Origin: Corinectria fuckeliana | Lineage: Eukaryota > Ascomycota > Sordariomycetes > Hypocreales > Nectriaceae | NCBI GenBank assembly: GCA_019137255.1 | Contig: WPDH01000064.1 | Span: 62,715 to 126,714, forward strand | Length of the DNA stretch: 64,000 nt | Direction of reading: 5' to 3' | Part shown: piece by piece, positions 35,692 through 46,827 of the stretch | Numbering within the stretch: position 1 is the stretch's first letter | Layout: each line of letters begins with the position of its first letter | Program-made: the position numbers and the translations under genes | Notes under the pieces: generated by a model | Told to the model about the DNA's origin: nothing | What the model saw: the letters and a program-made list of their open reading frames with translations, nothing else | Databases searched by the model: none

Positions 35692-36789
35692 AAGCTGTGT
35701 GTGTGTAGGTGACAGACGGACTAACAGTGAAACTGGCACGCCGGCGAACGGGCAGCAGGGCCAAGGTAAAAACAAAGAGAGCTCCTCAAGAATCGAAGCA
35801 GACTTTGAAGGCGGGGAGATTGTGACAGGGTCACGTAAGATGAAGAGGCCTCGGAGGATATGAGGCTTGGGGGAAGAGGGTGAAGTTGCAAGAGAAGGGC
35901 TGGTGATGGAGACGTAGAAAGAGAGGGTACGTATAGGTGAGGGTCAGGGTGGGAAGTTTTTGCCCATCGGCAGGCGACAGCAACAACGGCAGCGCGCGCG
36001 TGGGAGAATCAGCTGCAGAACCGAAATGGAGAACAGCCTTCTGAGCCAACGGCGACGGAAACGGTGATGGCCTGCCGGGTTGGTTTTGATGTTGCGGGCG
36101 GATTCAATGAGACGGAAAAGAGCGTCGAGCCTCAAGTTCAAGTGACCCTTTTTTCGCTCTGCATCAATAATACCAACGCAGCATTGATGGAGCACAATCA
36201 TTCAATGAATGGTAGCGGCAGAGGCAGAGAGCGCCGCCCGAGCCACAGCCTTGGCCTCCCCAGTCCGAGGGATGACCCACATCCGGACCCCCCAGCGCGC
36301 CCCGTCTGCTGTAAGTCCCCTGGAACAAGTGGAAGCCACCCTGGCCCAGCGCCGCCTACAGGGGATGCGGATGGGGCCCTAGGCCACTGGGGTCAACCGC
36401 ATCCCACCAGCCACATCCAGCCAGGTGCGCCCTAAGCCAGTTCGGGGACGGTTGTCCTGATTTGCGGCGACTTGATTGGGTCGGCGGCCGTGATTTTCCG
36501 AGCGCCGCGGCTGTGCAACCCCTGTCGCTGTCGCCAAAAGGTACCGGGGACCTCTGAGGAGTTCTCCGGATTCCCTCGGCGCGATTAGGAAGCGTCTGTT
36601 TGGCGTTTGATCGCGACGCAGCGTGTTTGTCGCAGCCTACGAATACGGAATTTGCCTGCGGGTAGATAGCTCAACTAGGTATCGAATTAGTTGACCTAAA
36701 GGAGAACAATGTTCACCGTTTAGACTATGTCAATGGCCCTCGCAGCTTCATTGTCCTTTCTTTAAACGGCCAGCACGAGGGTCACAACG

Positions 36790-36813
36790 CCCCCCCCCCC
36801 TCCCCCCCCCCCC
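36790..36813. repeat. C11-T-C12 tract
   Basis: Eleven C, one T, twelve C on the + strand; the opposite strand could form a G-quadruplex. Confidence 0.9.
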
Positions 36814-36882
36814 GCGGCTACTCAAGTAGGTACCTAGTAGGTACGCAGACACGCATGCTTACACCACGTTTTCATTGTTTCC

Positions 36883-36899
36883 TTTTTTTTTTTTTTTTT
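36883..36899. repeat. T17 homopolymer
   Basis: Seventeen consecutive T in gene-free DNA. Confidence 0.9.
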
Positions 36900-37907
36900 A
36901 TTAGTCCCGGCTTCTTGGGCAACCAAGCAAGAGAATGGGCTGATGTTACGGCCCCAACCCTCTCACTCGCACGAGATCTGTCTTTCACGTCGATGGGCTC
37001 GGCCGCCCGAGGATGTGATTGCCCCGTTGCACAGTCAAGCATCCGTACCTCTACCGTTTGCGTATCTCGTGACTCTCTCTCCTCCCGCACCTTGCCTCCC
37101 CGTCTTGTTGTTGGCGATAGTGGAGAAGATGGAGCACACCACCTGTTCCACCTCCCTTCGGAGGTTCGGACAACTCACGGCATAGATACAACGGAAAGTG
37201 AAAGCGGTCTGGAGATGAAAATCTCGCAGGCATTTCGTTGGCCGGGCCATGTCTCGGTCCAGCCCGGGCACTGTGGTGGCTGGTTGCTCTTTTCGGGTCT
37301 TCACTTGCAGCTCACATCCAGGTTGTGCAGGGACCAATGCCAGATTCCTGCCTCCGGGCTCTGAAGCACGCGCTGTCTGACCCAGTCTTCCGCCCGAGCT
37401 CCCAATAGGCTAAGCTAGTAGGTAGCTATGTACTTAGGTCATCTTCCAATCAAGGAACAGGTCACGGTCATCACCCGCTCCGGCTTCCTCACGCTGCAGA
37501 TGTTTCTGCCTGAATCAGTGGACGTTTACCATGGCTACGGAGTACTAGTACTTTAGATGCCGTAACAGTAGAGTACAGTGCAGTGCACATGCGCTGACAT
37601 CAGCAGTGCCGCATACGAACTAACCACAGCCAAAACCGGCAATTACAGCACTGCAACCTACCTGTCACCATCTAAGCTGCGCCCTGATCTGCTGCCAAGT
37701 ACCCGATACTTCTGCTCATAGGTTGGCGACGACTGCGGGTGCTCCGCACTTGCGCAAGGCTGCGTGGCCAAATCTAACCGCGATGGGTGTTCCCGAGCTG
37801 CCGGGGGAAGCTAGTACAGTAAGGCAACGGTGCACATGGCACTGTCCAATCACAGCGCCCCAGCCCGCAAGATGGAGAGGAAAAAAAGGTTGCAGCTTCC
37901 CGCCTTT

Positions 37908-37913
37908 CACGTG
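37908..37913. promoter_or_regulatory. CACGTG E-box in the BMT5 promoter
   Basis: TTTCACGTGC lies about 95 bp upstream of the BMT5 start codon and contains TCACGTG, the E-box type bound by bHLH factors such as Cbf1. Function is inferred. Confidence 0.45.
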
Positions 37914-38007
37914 CGATGGCATCTGACTCTCCCACCTTGCGACAAAGTGACGTTGTGTAGTTGAAGCACAGCAGACACAGCTCTACAATCCCACCCCCAA
38001 CGTCGCC

Positions 38008-39054
38008 ATGGGCGGCAAGAAGCGCAAGCTACAGAACGCACCTGCAAAGCCAGGAGGCCGGCCCAGGAAGCTCTCACAACACAAGCCTGAGCCCTCCAAG
38101 CCACCCAACAGCCCCGCCAAGGCGAAGAAAAAGGTCCAGCAGCAGCAGCAGCAGCGCGCCGAGAAGCCCACGGTCCCATTCGAGCCTCACCACCGCATCC
38201 TGCTCATCGGCGAGGGAGACCTGAGCTTCGCTGCCTCCATCATCGAGCACCACGGCTGCGCCAATGTCACCGCGACCGTCCTGGAGAAGGACGCTGCCGA
38301 GCTCCTCGACAAGTACCCTCACGTCGAGGACAATGCGGCTGTGATCCGTGGGCAGAAGCGGAAACCCAAGGAGGAGAAGGGTGACGGGCACGACGAGGAC
38401 GTCGTGACCAAGGGAGGCCGGCCAAAGGGAAAGAAGGACGGCGACGGCGATGGTGAGGGGGACGGAGCCGGCTCCGAGGACGACGGCGATGACCAAGACG
38501 ACTTCAATGACGAGAAATACGACTACAATCGCAAGCCTAAGCGCCTCTTAACACCCAACAGCAAGCTCGTCTACAACGTCGACGCCACAAAGCTCCCCGC
38601 TTCCATCACCCGCATCCCATACGACCGCATCATCTTCAACTTCCCCCACGTCGGCGGCAAGTCCACCGACGTCAACCGCCAGGTCCGCCACAACCAATTC
38701 CTCCTCGTCGCCTTCTTCGAGCGCGCCCTGCGCGCCCTGTCGCCCGGCGGCGCCATCGTCGTCACCCTCTTCGAGGGCGAGCCCTACACCCTGTGGAACG
38801 TCCGCGACCTGGCGCGCCACGCCGGCCTCCACGTCGAGCGCTCCTATCTCTTCCAGGCCGCCGCCTACCCCGGCTACCGACATGCCCGCACCCTCGGCGC
38901 TGTGCGCAATGCGCGGGGCGAGGTGACGGGCGGCGCATGGAGGGGCGAAGAGAGGCCTGCGAGGAGTTATGTGTTTAAAAGGAAGGAGGATATCCTGCCG
39001 GAGGGGAAGAAGAGACGCAGGGGGGAAGATTCCTCCGACGAGGGTGAGGACTGA
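38008..39054 (+). CDS. BMT5: 25S rRNA (uridine-N3)-methyltransferase, Bmt5-like
   Basis: An intronless frame of 348 aa. The basic, Gln-repeat N-terminus (KKRK at 4-7, Q6 at 44-49) looks like a nucleolar targeting region. The Rossmann-type methyltransferase begins at RILLIGEGDLSF (63-74), whose GEGD loop should bind S-adenosylmethionine. A roughly 55-residue Lys/Asp/Glu/Gly-rich insertion (about 118-172) follows. The family hallmark FNFPHVGGKSTDVN and HNQFLL come next, then SPGGAIVVTLFEGEPYTLWN and a basic-acidic tail. In yeast, Bmt5 makes m3U in 25S rRNA. The insert is much more acidic than the rest and is probably a disordered loop. Convergent with SET2. Confidence 0.9.
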   Translation: MGGKKRKLQNAPAKPGGRPRKLSQHKPEPSKPPNSPAKAKKKVQQQQQQRAEKPTVPFEPHHRILLIGEGDLSFAASIIEHHGCANVTATVLEKDAAELLDKYPHVEDNAAVIRGQKRKPKEEKGDGHDEDVVTKGGRPKGKKDGDGDGEGDGAGSEDDGDDQDDFNDEKYDYNRKPKRLLTPNSKLVYNVDATKLPASITRIPYDRIIFNFPHVGGKSTDVNRQVRHNQFLLVAFFERALRALSPGGAIVVTLFEGEPYTLWNVRDLARHAGLHVERSYLFQAAAYPGYRHARTLGAVRNARGEVTGGAWRGEERPARSYVFKRKEDILPEGKKRRRGEDSSDEGED

Positions 39055-40006
39055 GCAATTGGCTGCGCGTGATACGAGAAGACTGCATCACACCCATTGG
39101 ATAACATGGGCTCGAAACATGGCTGATCAGCCAATCGACTATTTATTGACAGCTTGTGCTTAGTTGCTCCAGGGGGGTAACACATCTGCGACTTCACAAC
39201 GTGTAGCATAGCAGAGTTCGCATGAGGCGGCGTACGGCAGCATGATACCATCAGGCGCAGGTCCAGGGCATAGAAAGCATCTGGTATTACAATATTAAAT
39301 AATTACATCGTCCACAGCATCCCACCAGCCATATATAATCACATCCAGCCAACCAACTCCTTCAGACTTGTCTGTTTTGAATCCCAAGGGTATCTGATCC
39401 GACCTGGCCCAAGCGACGATAGTTCAATTCCCTCCAAGAGCCTGCTATAACTCGCCGCATCTCATCTCCCCCCCTCTCCCCCCCTCCAATGGTCCTCCCT
39501 CACAACGCCCACGCACGCCAACCACCCTCACCAGCCTTGTCGTCGGACCTCCAGCGTATACATCCGTTAAGCCCGTACACATACGCCTCCCAAGATAGAC
39601 GCGCCCAAAGTCCCGATCGTCAACGGTCAGCCAAGTGACAAGCCAGCGGCGTGCCTGGCCAGTGCGCCACCTCCTCAAGCATTGAGCAACGATGGCACAA
39701 ATAATGCCCTCCTCCATGATAAGCGTTGGTTTCCCCGGAGGTAATGCCTGCCTTTATATAGTAATCGTACAATGCGCCTCCACTGGTATTGGCCCTGCAA
39801 CTCCCCCCCTCCCCCCCCAAAAAAAATGCAGATAGAAAGATGTGGTTTTCATAATTATGCGATCCCAGCTCAGCTCCAAGTTTCATTCGCAACCCCTCGT
39901 CCTGTTGGATTCCTCTTAGCAACTTGGCAACTCCATATTCAGCACTTTGCTCTGTTTCATCCGCTATGGTTGCATCGTTTCGCGGTGCCGACGCCTGCTC
40001 TTGGAT
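39055..40006. other. convergent 3' region BMT5 / SET2
   Basis: C/T-rich, with C-runs near 39469-39486. No gene seen. Confidence 0.5.
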
Positions 40007-42853
40007 TTAGCTCGAGTTCGATCTCTCGGCCAAGGCGTCTTCCATTCCTTTGGTCCTGTTGGCTTCATCGTCGAGTCTTTGCGCCTCCTCATTCTCCCTC
40101 ATGAGTGCTTCCTCCTGCTCGCGAAGGGCCTGCTGCTCTGCGCTCATCACATCCTCCATACAAGACTGCGGAGGTGGTGGCGGCGGAGGAGGAGGGCTGG
40201 GCTCATCCAGCTCGTCTTCCCTCGCCCTCTTAGCCAATGGGCCATCCAAAGGTGTGAGGCTTGGGGAGTCTACCACCTCTGCCTCACGTTTCCGCTTACG
40301 ATCCGGGCTTCCCGAAGATTCAGCTCCTTCATCTGACAAAACGGTGTCGTCTCCATCTGCCGAGGTCCTGCTCACTTTGATCTGAGGGGAATCAAATGAG
40401 TCACTCGCAGTCGCATCAAGCTTCAGATCACCACCTCGCACACGAGGATCCCTTGCCGAGTTATGCGGCCCTCGGGCAGCTTTCCGGTTTTGGTGTTCGG
40501 TAAACTTCTCAACCGCCCGGTCCAGGAAGTCCTTCACATACTTCTTCATCTTCTTGGCTTGCTTGTCGTTGAGGGCTACGCTCGGGTCTCCAACTCTTTC
40601 GTTCTTGTAGTCCGAGGCCACAAGCTTCTTTGCGACGTCCTTACCGAGCCGTTTAAGCTCCTCCTTGGGAAGCTTGTGGTGGAATTTGTCCAGGACATGC
40701 TTGATATGAGGGAACAGCTGGATATGTTAGCACAGAGAACGGCACTTGTCACAGTGAGGCAACATACCGTGTTCTCGTAGATCTTCATCTGCTTTTCGAC
40801 GGGTAGGGCTCGCCACTTTTCCTGCCTGGGGTCCTTCACGGGAGTTTCCACAGCCTTCGGCGTTTGAGAAGCAGAGTGTTTAGGCGTACCCTCCTTAGTA
40901 ACTCGGTCAATGATGCTTTGGATCACGAGCCGCTCCTGGACGGCCTTGGACGGCGCCTTCGGGGCGTTATCGGGTGCCGGCTGCGTCGGCTTCTGCCAAG
41001 TTGTAGTTCCTTGCTTGTTGTAGAAGTAGGTGTTACCTCCTGCATCCTTGGCAGTGAACCATCCATGAGGTAGAGGAGCGTTGAAGTTCTGCCGGCGGGG
41101 CGGTCGCGCACCGCCATTTTGAAAGAACGCGCTGCTTCTCTGTGGCACGTTGTTCCGAGGGCCCTTGGGCGCGTCGATGGTCCGAGGCGAGGCCGTTTTC
41201 GATGTTGGCTGGACAAGCTCTTCCTCTCGCCCTTGTCCCCGACGTTCTTCGAATGAGTTCGCAGCCGGTGCGTTCGGATCGAACTTGCGCCGTCGTATTC
41301 GGTACGCAACCTCCAATTTGCTCCAGTCGTCCAGAAGCTTCTTGGATTTGCTCGACACATCTTCATGTTCAGAATGGGTCAGTCCTTCAACCGTCGTTTC
41401 AATCTTGGAGTCCTGGATCTTGTTCCTTGTCAAGCGGGGGAACTGGTCGAGAATCGACAAGACCTGGAGGACGACGTTGTGATCATCGATGAATGTGTTG
41501 AGGGTGGTTTTGAGGATTTGGTAGGCGTGCATCCGCATCACGACATGGTTGACACGGTCCTCGTCACACCGCTGGATACGCTCAAGCAACTTAACCGCAA
41601 TCCACTTCTCCTTGCATTGCATGAGGGCAGCCATGACCTTTCGGGCGTCCTCTTCATCCAAGCTGCGTGGCTGTATGCTGTTGACATACTCTTCGTCTTC
41701 TTCCTCGGGTCTCTTTTTCCGGGGCTTCTTGGCAACTGAAGTGTCCCAGCCATCACCGCCATCAATGCCGAGTGCTTCGACGGTCGCTGCGGGGAGTTTG
41801 GTGGCCCGCTCGGTTTGGGTCTTCCCACCAATGAACCCGACGCAATTTGCCTCGCCGCAGTAGCAAGGCTGGGGATCTGCGCCATACCGGTCAACGTTGT
41901 AATTGAAAACCAGCTCCTCGCCAGCTTGGACTTTGCGCGAGGCAAAAATGCCCATGCGGAGTTTGTCGCCGACCACCCACTTGTCAACGTAACAATTCGG
42001 GTTGCAGGAATGGTTGCAAAAACGACCGAGGTTGCCCTTCTTAGTTGCATCGACAAATTCGCTCTTGTTCAGCGACATGAAGTAAAAATGCTTGATGCCC
42101 TCATCGTCGTACTGGAGCATTCGGCGGCGGAAGGTGGGCTCGTTGATGACCTCGCCAATGTACTCAAAAACAAAGTCGTGGGCCTGCAAATCCGAGTCGG
42201 TGCGTAGGCCGAATCCTTTTTTCTCCGTCTTCATGACCGAAACATTGGCGTACTGCTTGCGCTGGAATCTCTGGTTCTGGCAGCCACCACCGCAATTCCC
42301 GGCGTCGCCACCGCACTCCATCTTGGTCGCTCGATTGATGCAGTCTGAATCCTCGCCACACGCAAAATTTTCGCCATCGCCTAAGTTACGAGAGTCAGTA
42401 TTTCATCGCCATTTGGCGCAGGCGGATCGGGGATTTGGGAGGGCTCTACGTACGCCAGTCTTCTCGACAATCGCAGTCCAGGGCATCGTTGTCTGTAGAT
42501 CCGAGATGTTTCGAGCCGTAGAGGCAGTCGGGAATGAGCTGGAACGCCTTGCGGGACTCGCCAGTGACGTCGGGAAGGTGTGTAAAGAGGACGTGTTCGC
42601 GCTTGGCGGCGGCCAGTTTCTGGGAAGCCTTCCGCGACAGCGATGCGGCCTTGGTTGAGGACGGGGTTTCGGCACTTCCGCTGCGTGATTTGACGCCATC
42701 TTGCGACTGCGCTGGGGAGTGGGAGCCGTCGTTGCTGTCGTTCGGTGTCGGAATGGAAGCGCTCCTCTCCTGCTTCAGGCGCGCGCCGTTCGCGCCGCCC
42801 TCTTCTAGCTTGATTTCCCCCATTTTGCTCGTCGTATACTCGTCATCCTCCAT
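40007..42853 (-). CDS. SET2: histone H3 Lys36 methyltransferase Set2
   Basis: Three exons, 42853-42454, 42380-40768 and 40717-40007; 907 aa. In order: a disordered N-terminus; an AWS Cys-rich domain (about 124-165: [20 protein letters not shown]) rebuilt by splicing of the first intron; a SET domain (about 178-297) with [18 protein letters not shown] and a core Tyr in [10 protein letters not shown]; a post-SET motif [12 protein letters not shown] (306-317); a TFIIS-like helical segment (about 370-490); a WW domain (about 568-598: [25 protein letters not shown]); and an SRI domain (about 655-750) that binds the phosphorylated RNA polymerase II tail. The Pro-run, acidic/basic C-terminus is disordered. 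All catalytic elements are present. It marks transcribed chromatin with H3K36 methylation. Confidence 0.97.
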
Positions 42854-45800
42854 TAGTGCATGAGGAATAGGTGGCAGCAGTGGTCTCTGGGAGGGTTTCC
42901 GGTCGTGATCGGGGGAAATGGGCGGCGTTGAGCAACCAAAGGCGATGGGAGCAGGCGTGCGAGGAGGTGGGAGCGGCTATTTCGAGGGCGAAGGGAGCGT
43001 GGCTGGAGCGTGGAGCGTGGAGCATGGAGCATGGAGCATGGAGCATGGAGCGTCGTGGTGGAGCGAGCGAGGAACCGTGCATGTGGGAGAAGAAGAGACG
43101 GAGAGAAGAGACGGAGCAAGAGGGACGATGGACAGCAGAGGTAGCAGGGCAAAGTTTGAAGGCCGGTAGCAGAGCGAGGGCGAGGACGAGAAATAGCGAG
43201 GGCCGAATGCATATGGCCTTGCATCAACGGATCCACGGGACGGAGAAAGACAGACAAACCCAATCTCGAGTCTAGAGCGATCATTCCGACTCGACCAAAC
43301 TGGGCGATTTACCATGTTAACGCCGGAATTTCTTGCCCCCGGCCTTCCGACGCGCCAGAATTTGGAAGGTCGCGATGGCACATGCGCCACGATTTCCCCA
43401 GATTCTGTCAGGTGCAGCTAGCCAATGAGGTGTCTCGGCGAGGGCGAACTCACCTCATCACTGTAAACGACTGGCGTGTTGAAGGAACCAATGCCTCTGG
43501 ATTGTTATAGTCATTCCGAAACCTTCATGAAACTTTCGTAGCTCCACGGTACATTCTGTTGTCCAGTAATGCAGTTCTGTCGTTATCTTGTCTCCCCCCT
43601 TGGCCAATCACTTACCCTGGACACTGGATCCGAGGACGGTGTAAGTGAACGGGTTGATAGTCTGGAGGTTTGGCTCGCCTTGTGCTATCTTGGCTTTCCC
43701 GATCAATATTGATTCAATTGGTCTTACACGTCTCTCGGCCTTCGCGGCTGTGTGTCGTTGGGTCTCGCATTGCATCAACGTGTCTGTGTTCGACAAAATG
43801 GAGATGGAGACTGAGTGTTATCTCGACGAGGAGAACCAGACACACTTATCAAGGTTGTCAATGGACATTCTACAGACGCCAAGCTAGATTGACCTCAGCC
43901 GCTTAGTTGTCAATAGTAGCCAATAGTTTCATACCTCGAGGCTGACACTACACAATGCCTTTGTCTAGCTAGCCAGGACTTTACTTTTTACACGCCAAGG
44001 TCACTAACATCCAAGTGTTAGCTTCCTCTCGGCCCTCGAGGCGTCCGTAAACCCCAGCTAAAATCCATGATCCTTGCCAGCGCCGGCCGCTACATTCTCA
44101 AGTATTGCAAAGCTCTGCAGTGCCTAGCAGGGAGGTATCACCGCCTTGTCGTGATGGAAGTAGCGGTGACGAGGGCTTAAACCAAGGTCGAAGCACCAGG
44201 GCACTGGAATGACTCGGCGTCGGCCGTTGAGTACCGTCGCAATTACCCACCTATAAAATCGACCAAGAAGCCCGAGACAGGTCGTTTCTTTAACGCTTTT
44301 ATCTCCATCTTGCCCTTAAGTCTGGCATCTAGTACCTGCACGATCAACAAAAGGACTGACGTGTTGTACATGAGTGGGTCCCACTGAGAAGCTGCCACCT
44401 CATTGTGCATGCAAGTGCAAGAACGCCTGGCGGAAGGCGCGACCTTGGGAGCAAAGCAAATTGATTATAAAACAAAAGCGGTGGACGGAAGATGGCTTTT
44501 GAACTTTCCTCCGTTATCCCTTCAGGACTACGCATTTGCTCTGGCCGCGATGACTTTTCCGCCGGCTGGAGCGACGACCACGACATGATCGACAGAACGG
44601 CCCGGCGGCGGGAAAGCACAGCACCTGCGGCTCACCCGCTGACCCCCGACGAACCTGTGGACAGTGCAGCGGCCCAAATGCGACGAGTCAACCGCTTTCG
44701 TGGCCTGATTGGCGAGACCACAGCCAGTGATTTCGATCCTTTCCGCCCTCCGGGGGCAAGCGATGGACGGAGCAGCAAACGTCGGTCGCCAATCAGCCAA
44801 TGAGTGCGCCATCGTCTTTCTGGCCACGCCGCGGTTGTACGGGACAAATGCTTGGGCGATTTCCCGGCCAATTTTGAGGATGGACTACTTATTTGGGATG
44901 CCTGTGCATCCGACCGTCGACGCGTTGGGCGCTGACGGGAGATGGGCACACAGGGCACCCACACCAATCGACAAAGGCGGGAAAGGGCTCGCTATGCGAC
45001 GAGCGCGTGGACATGTGAGAAGATGCGTCAGGTTGGGGTGACACACCCTCAGTCGACAGGGCAAGTCAGGCGGCCTCAGATCCCGGCTGGATTGGCCGTC
45101 GAAAGCATCGAGCCCCATCCTGATGCATCTCCAGCTGGCCGCACGCCAGTTCATTTGACGGCCGAGTGTGCTTCAGAGTGCATCGCGCATTGCGTCGCCG
45201 TGGATGGAGACCCAGGTCGCTAGCACGGCAATGACGACAAATCGGGGCCCGTCAACTAAGACAAAGCACAGGCTGGGGGATACATCCAGTGGCCAGATCA
45301 AGACAAGAAGGATGGATGACCGACTGCCTCGTTGGGTGCTGAGGGATACGAAGTACAGCCCTTCTATAACCATCCGCGCTACGCACGTCGCCCGGGACAA
45401 GCAATGCGCCACAAACGGACACAACTGACTTTTGGCTTCGGATGACCGAACTGGCTTGAGTGGTGCGACGGCGCATCGACGCCCGAGGAAACGAAACAAA
45501 CGAAACAACGCCCCTGGTTTGAGTGCCGGATCGCATCTCGCGCAGCACTTGCTCGGCGAGTACCGTGCTGGGGTACCAGTATATGCAGCTGCAGCCCTGG
45601 CAGCTGGAGCCGAGACCGCCTGCACACTGAAGGTACTAAAAGTAGTAGGTAGGTGAAGGTACCTCAGCTACCGGACGAGGCGGGCGAGCGGGCGGGCGAG
45701 TCTGGTCCGGCTTAGACGGTAGTTGGGCATCTCATCTCGGTCGGGACGTGTCGTTGTGCGTCCTCTGGCTGGCCTGGTCTGGTACCTAACAGGTCAACCC

Positions 45801-46827
45801 TGCCATCTGCAAACACCTGCACACATCTGGCAGCCAGTTGGCGGCCCGTCTCCTGGTGTGGACACCTTGACACCACAAAGACCAACGGACAGACACAATA
45901 CGCCTCCCTCAACTTGACTCGTCCGTCACAGAGCATATGGTTCGAATTCAGGTTACTAGCCTGCTCTGTGGTTCGTCCCTGATATTCCTGTGAGCGGCAA
46001 ACGACTTGAGCTCTATTATCCGTCCTCGACCGTTAGATATTAGCTAGCCCATCTCGGGTGCATAGTCAGTTCTCACCAAAACTGGCCCAGCATCCTTGTT
46101 TGGTTCCAGTGTTTGCCCACCCCAGCATCACCTGGCTCCGGCTACTACAACTCCGCGTCCAAGACCCCGGCGCAGGGCTAACGAGCTTGCACGCCCAGCC
46201 ACGCGCAACGCGCAGTAGCAAGCAGTACCGGAGGCAACACGCCCCTCTAGCAGCATTGTAGGGGCCGCAGGCTCCGTCCCGAGTTGTGAACGCACTTGGA
46301 CTTGAATCTGATCTTCGCCCTTGCTCCTGCCGCCACCGCATCTGTTGCTTCTTCAAACATTCGCTTCCGCTTCTCAACGGCCGCCCCCGAAGACGCGCGC
46401 TTGCGTGCTTCTTTCGCGCGCCTTTGGCAAGCGAGTCCAGTTCCCTCCCACCTTGCCACCATCGCCGCCACTCCGATCGCTATCGTGGGACAGGCCTCCC
46501 GAGTGGTGCCTCGCCCGTGCCTCCAAGCCCCTCCACAGCCCGCCCATCTCACCCCTCGAGACTACGATTCCAACCGACACTCGTTCTTGGCGGCGCGCAG
46601 AACGCTGACGTCGCCTTTTGGCTTCTTCCACAACCCCCCCGGGCTCCAGAAACACCGTTTCCCTTCTCGTTGTGGCTGGCATCACTTTCGCTTCTCTTGT
46701 TCATCAAACTCGTGCCACAAATGCCTACTTGCGAACCGCCCCAAGTCGCCCCCTTTGTCCTTCTCCCCCACTACCCTTCTCCCCTTCTACCCTGAGGTTC
46801 TACCTGGAAACGGATAACCTGCGAGCA
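42854..46827. other. 4 kb divergent intergenic region (SET2 / AT-hook-like gene)
   Basis: The longest gene-free stretch after the left end. Next to SET2 is a 7 x 7-bp tandem repeat. A TATAAAA lies at 44252-44258 with no credible gene downstream of it. Open frames at 44492-44803 and 45173-45625 have no domain. Frames at 46296-46817 are C/T-rich and are probably the leader of the gene at 46828. Confidence 0.5.
43005..43053. repeat. 7 x 7-bp tandem repeat (GGAGCRT)
   Basis: Seven exact-length units without gaps: GGAGCGT twice, GGAGCAT four times, then GGAGCGT. The array is 152-200 nt upstream of the SET2 start codon and so probably lies in its leader. Confidence 0.95.

Larger units (their letters stand above)
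35606..38007. other. divergent intergenic region (large unknown gene / BMT5)
   Basis: 2.4 kb with homopolymer tracts (G25 at 35667-35691, C11-T-C12 at 36790-36813, T17 at 36883-36899), TAGGTAC words at 36825-36845 and 37410-37440, and an E-box just before BMT5. An open frame at 36855-37364 begins in the T-run and has no domain, so it is not called. Confidence 0.5.

Noticed and set aside
36855..37364. 169-codon frame upstream of BMT5
   Set aside because: It begins at a T17 homopolymer and shows neither a domain nor coding-like codon use.
42600..43400. Frames on both strands across the SET2 leader
   Set aside because: They derive from the GGAGCRT tandem repeat and neighbouring purine-rich DNA.
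45930..45960. GGTTCGAATTC, resembling a tRNA B box
   Set aside because: No A box at the right distance and no cloverleaf can be folded around it.
46296..46817. 173-codon frame ending 10 nt before the AT-hook-like gene
   Set aside because: The frame opens with TTG, not ATG, and is C/T-rich leader sequence; not an independent gene or a clear uORF.
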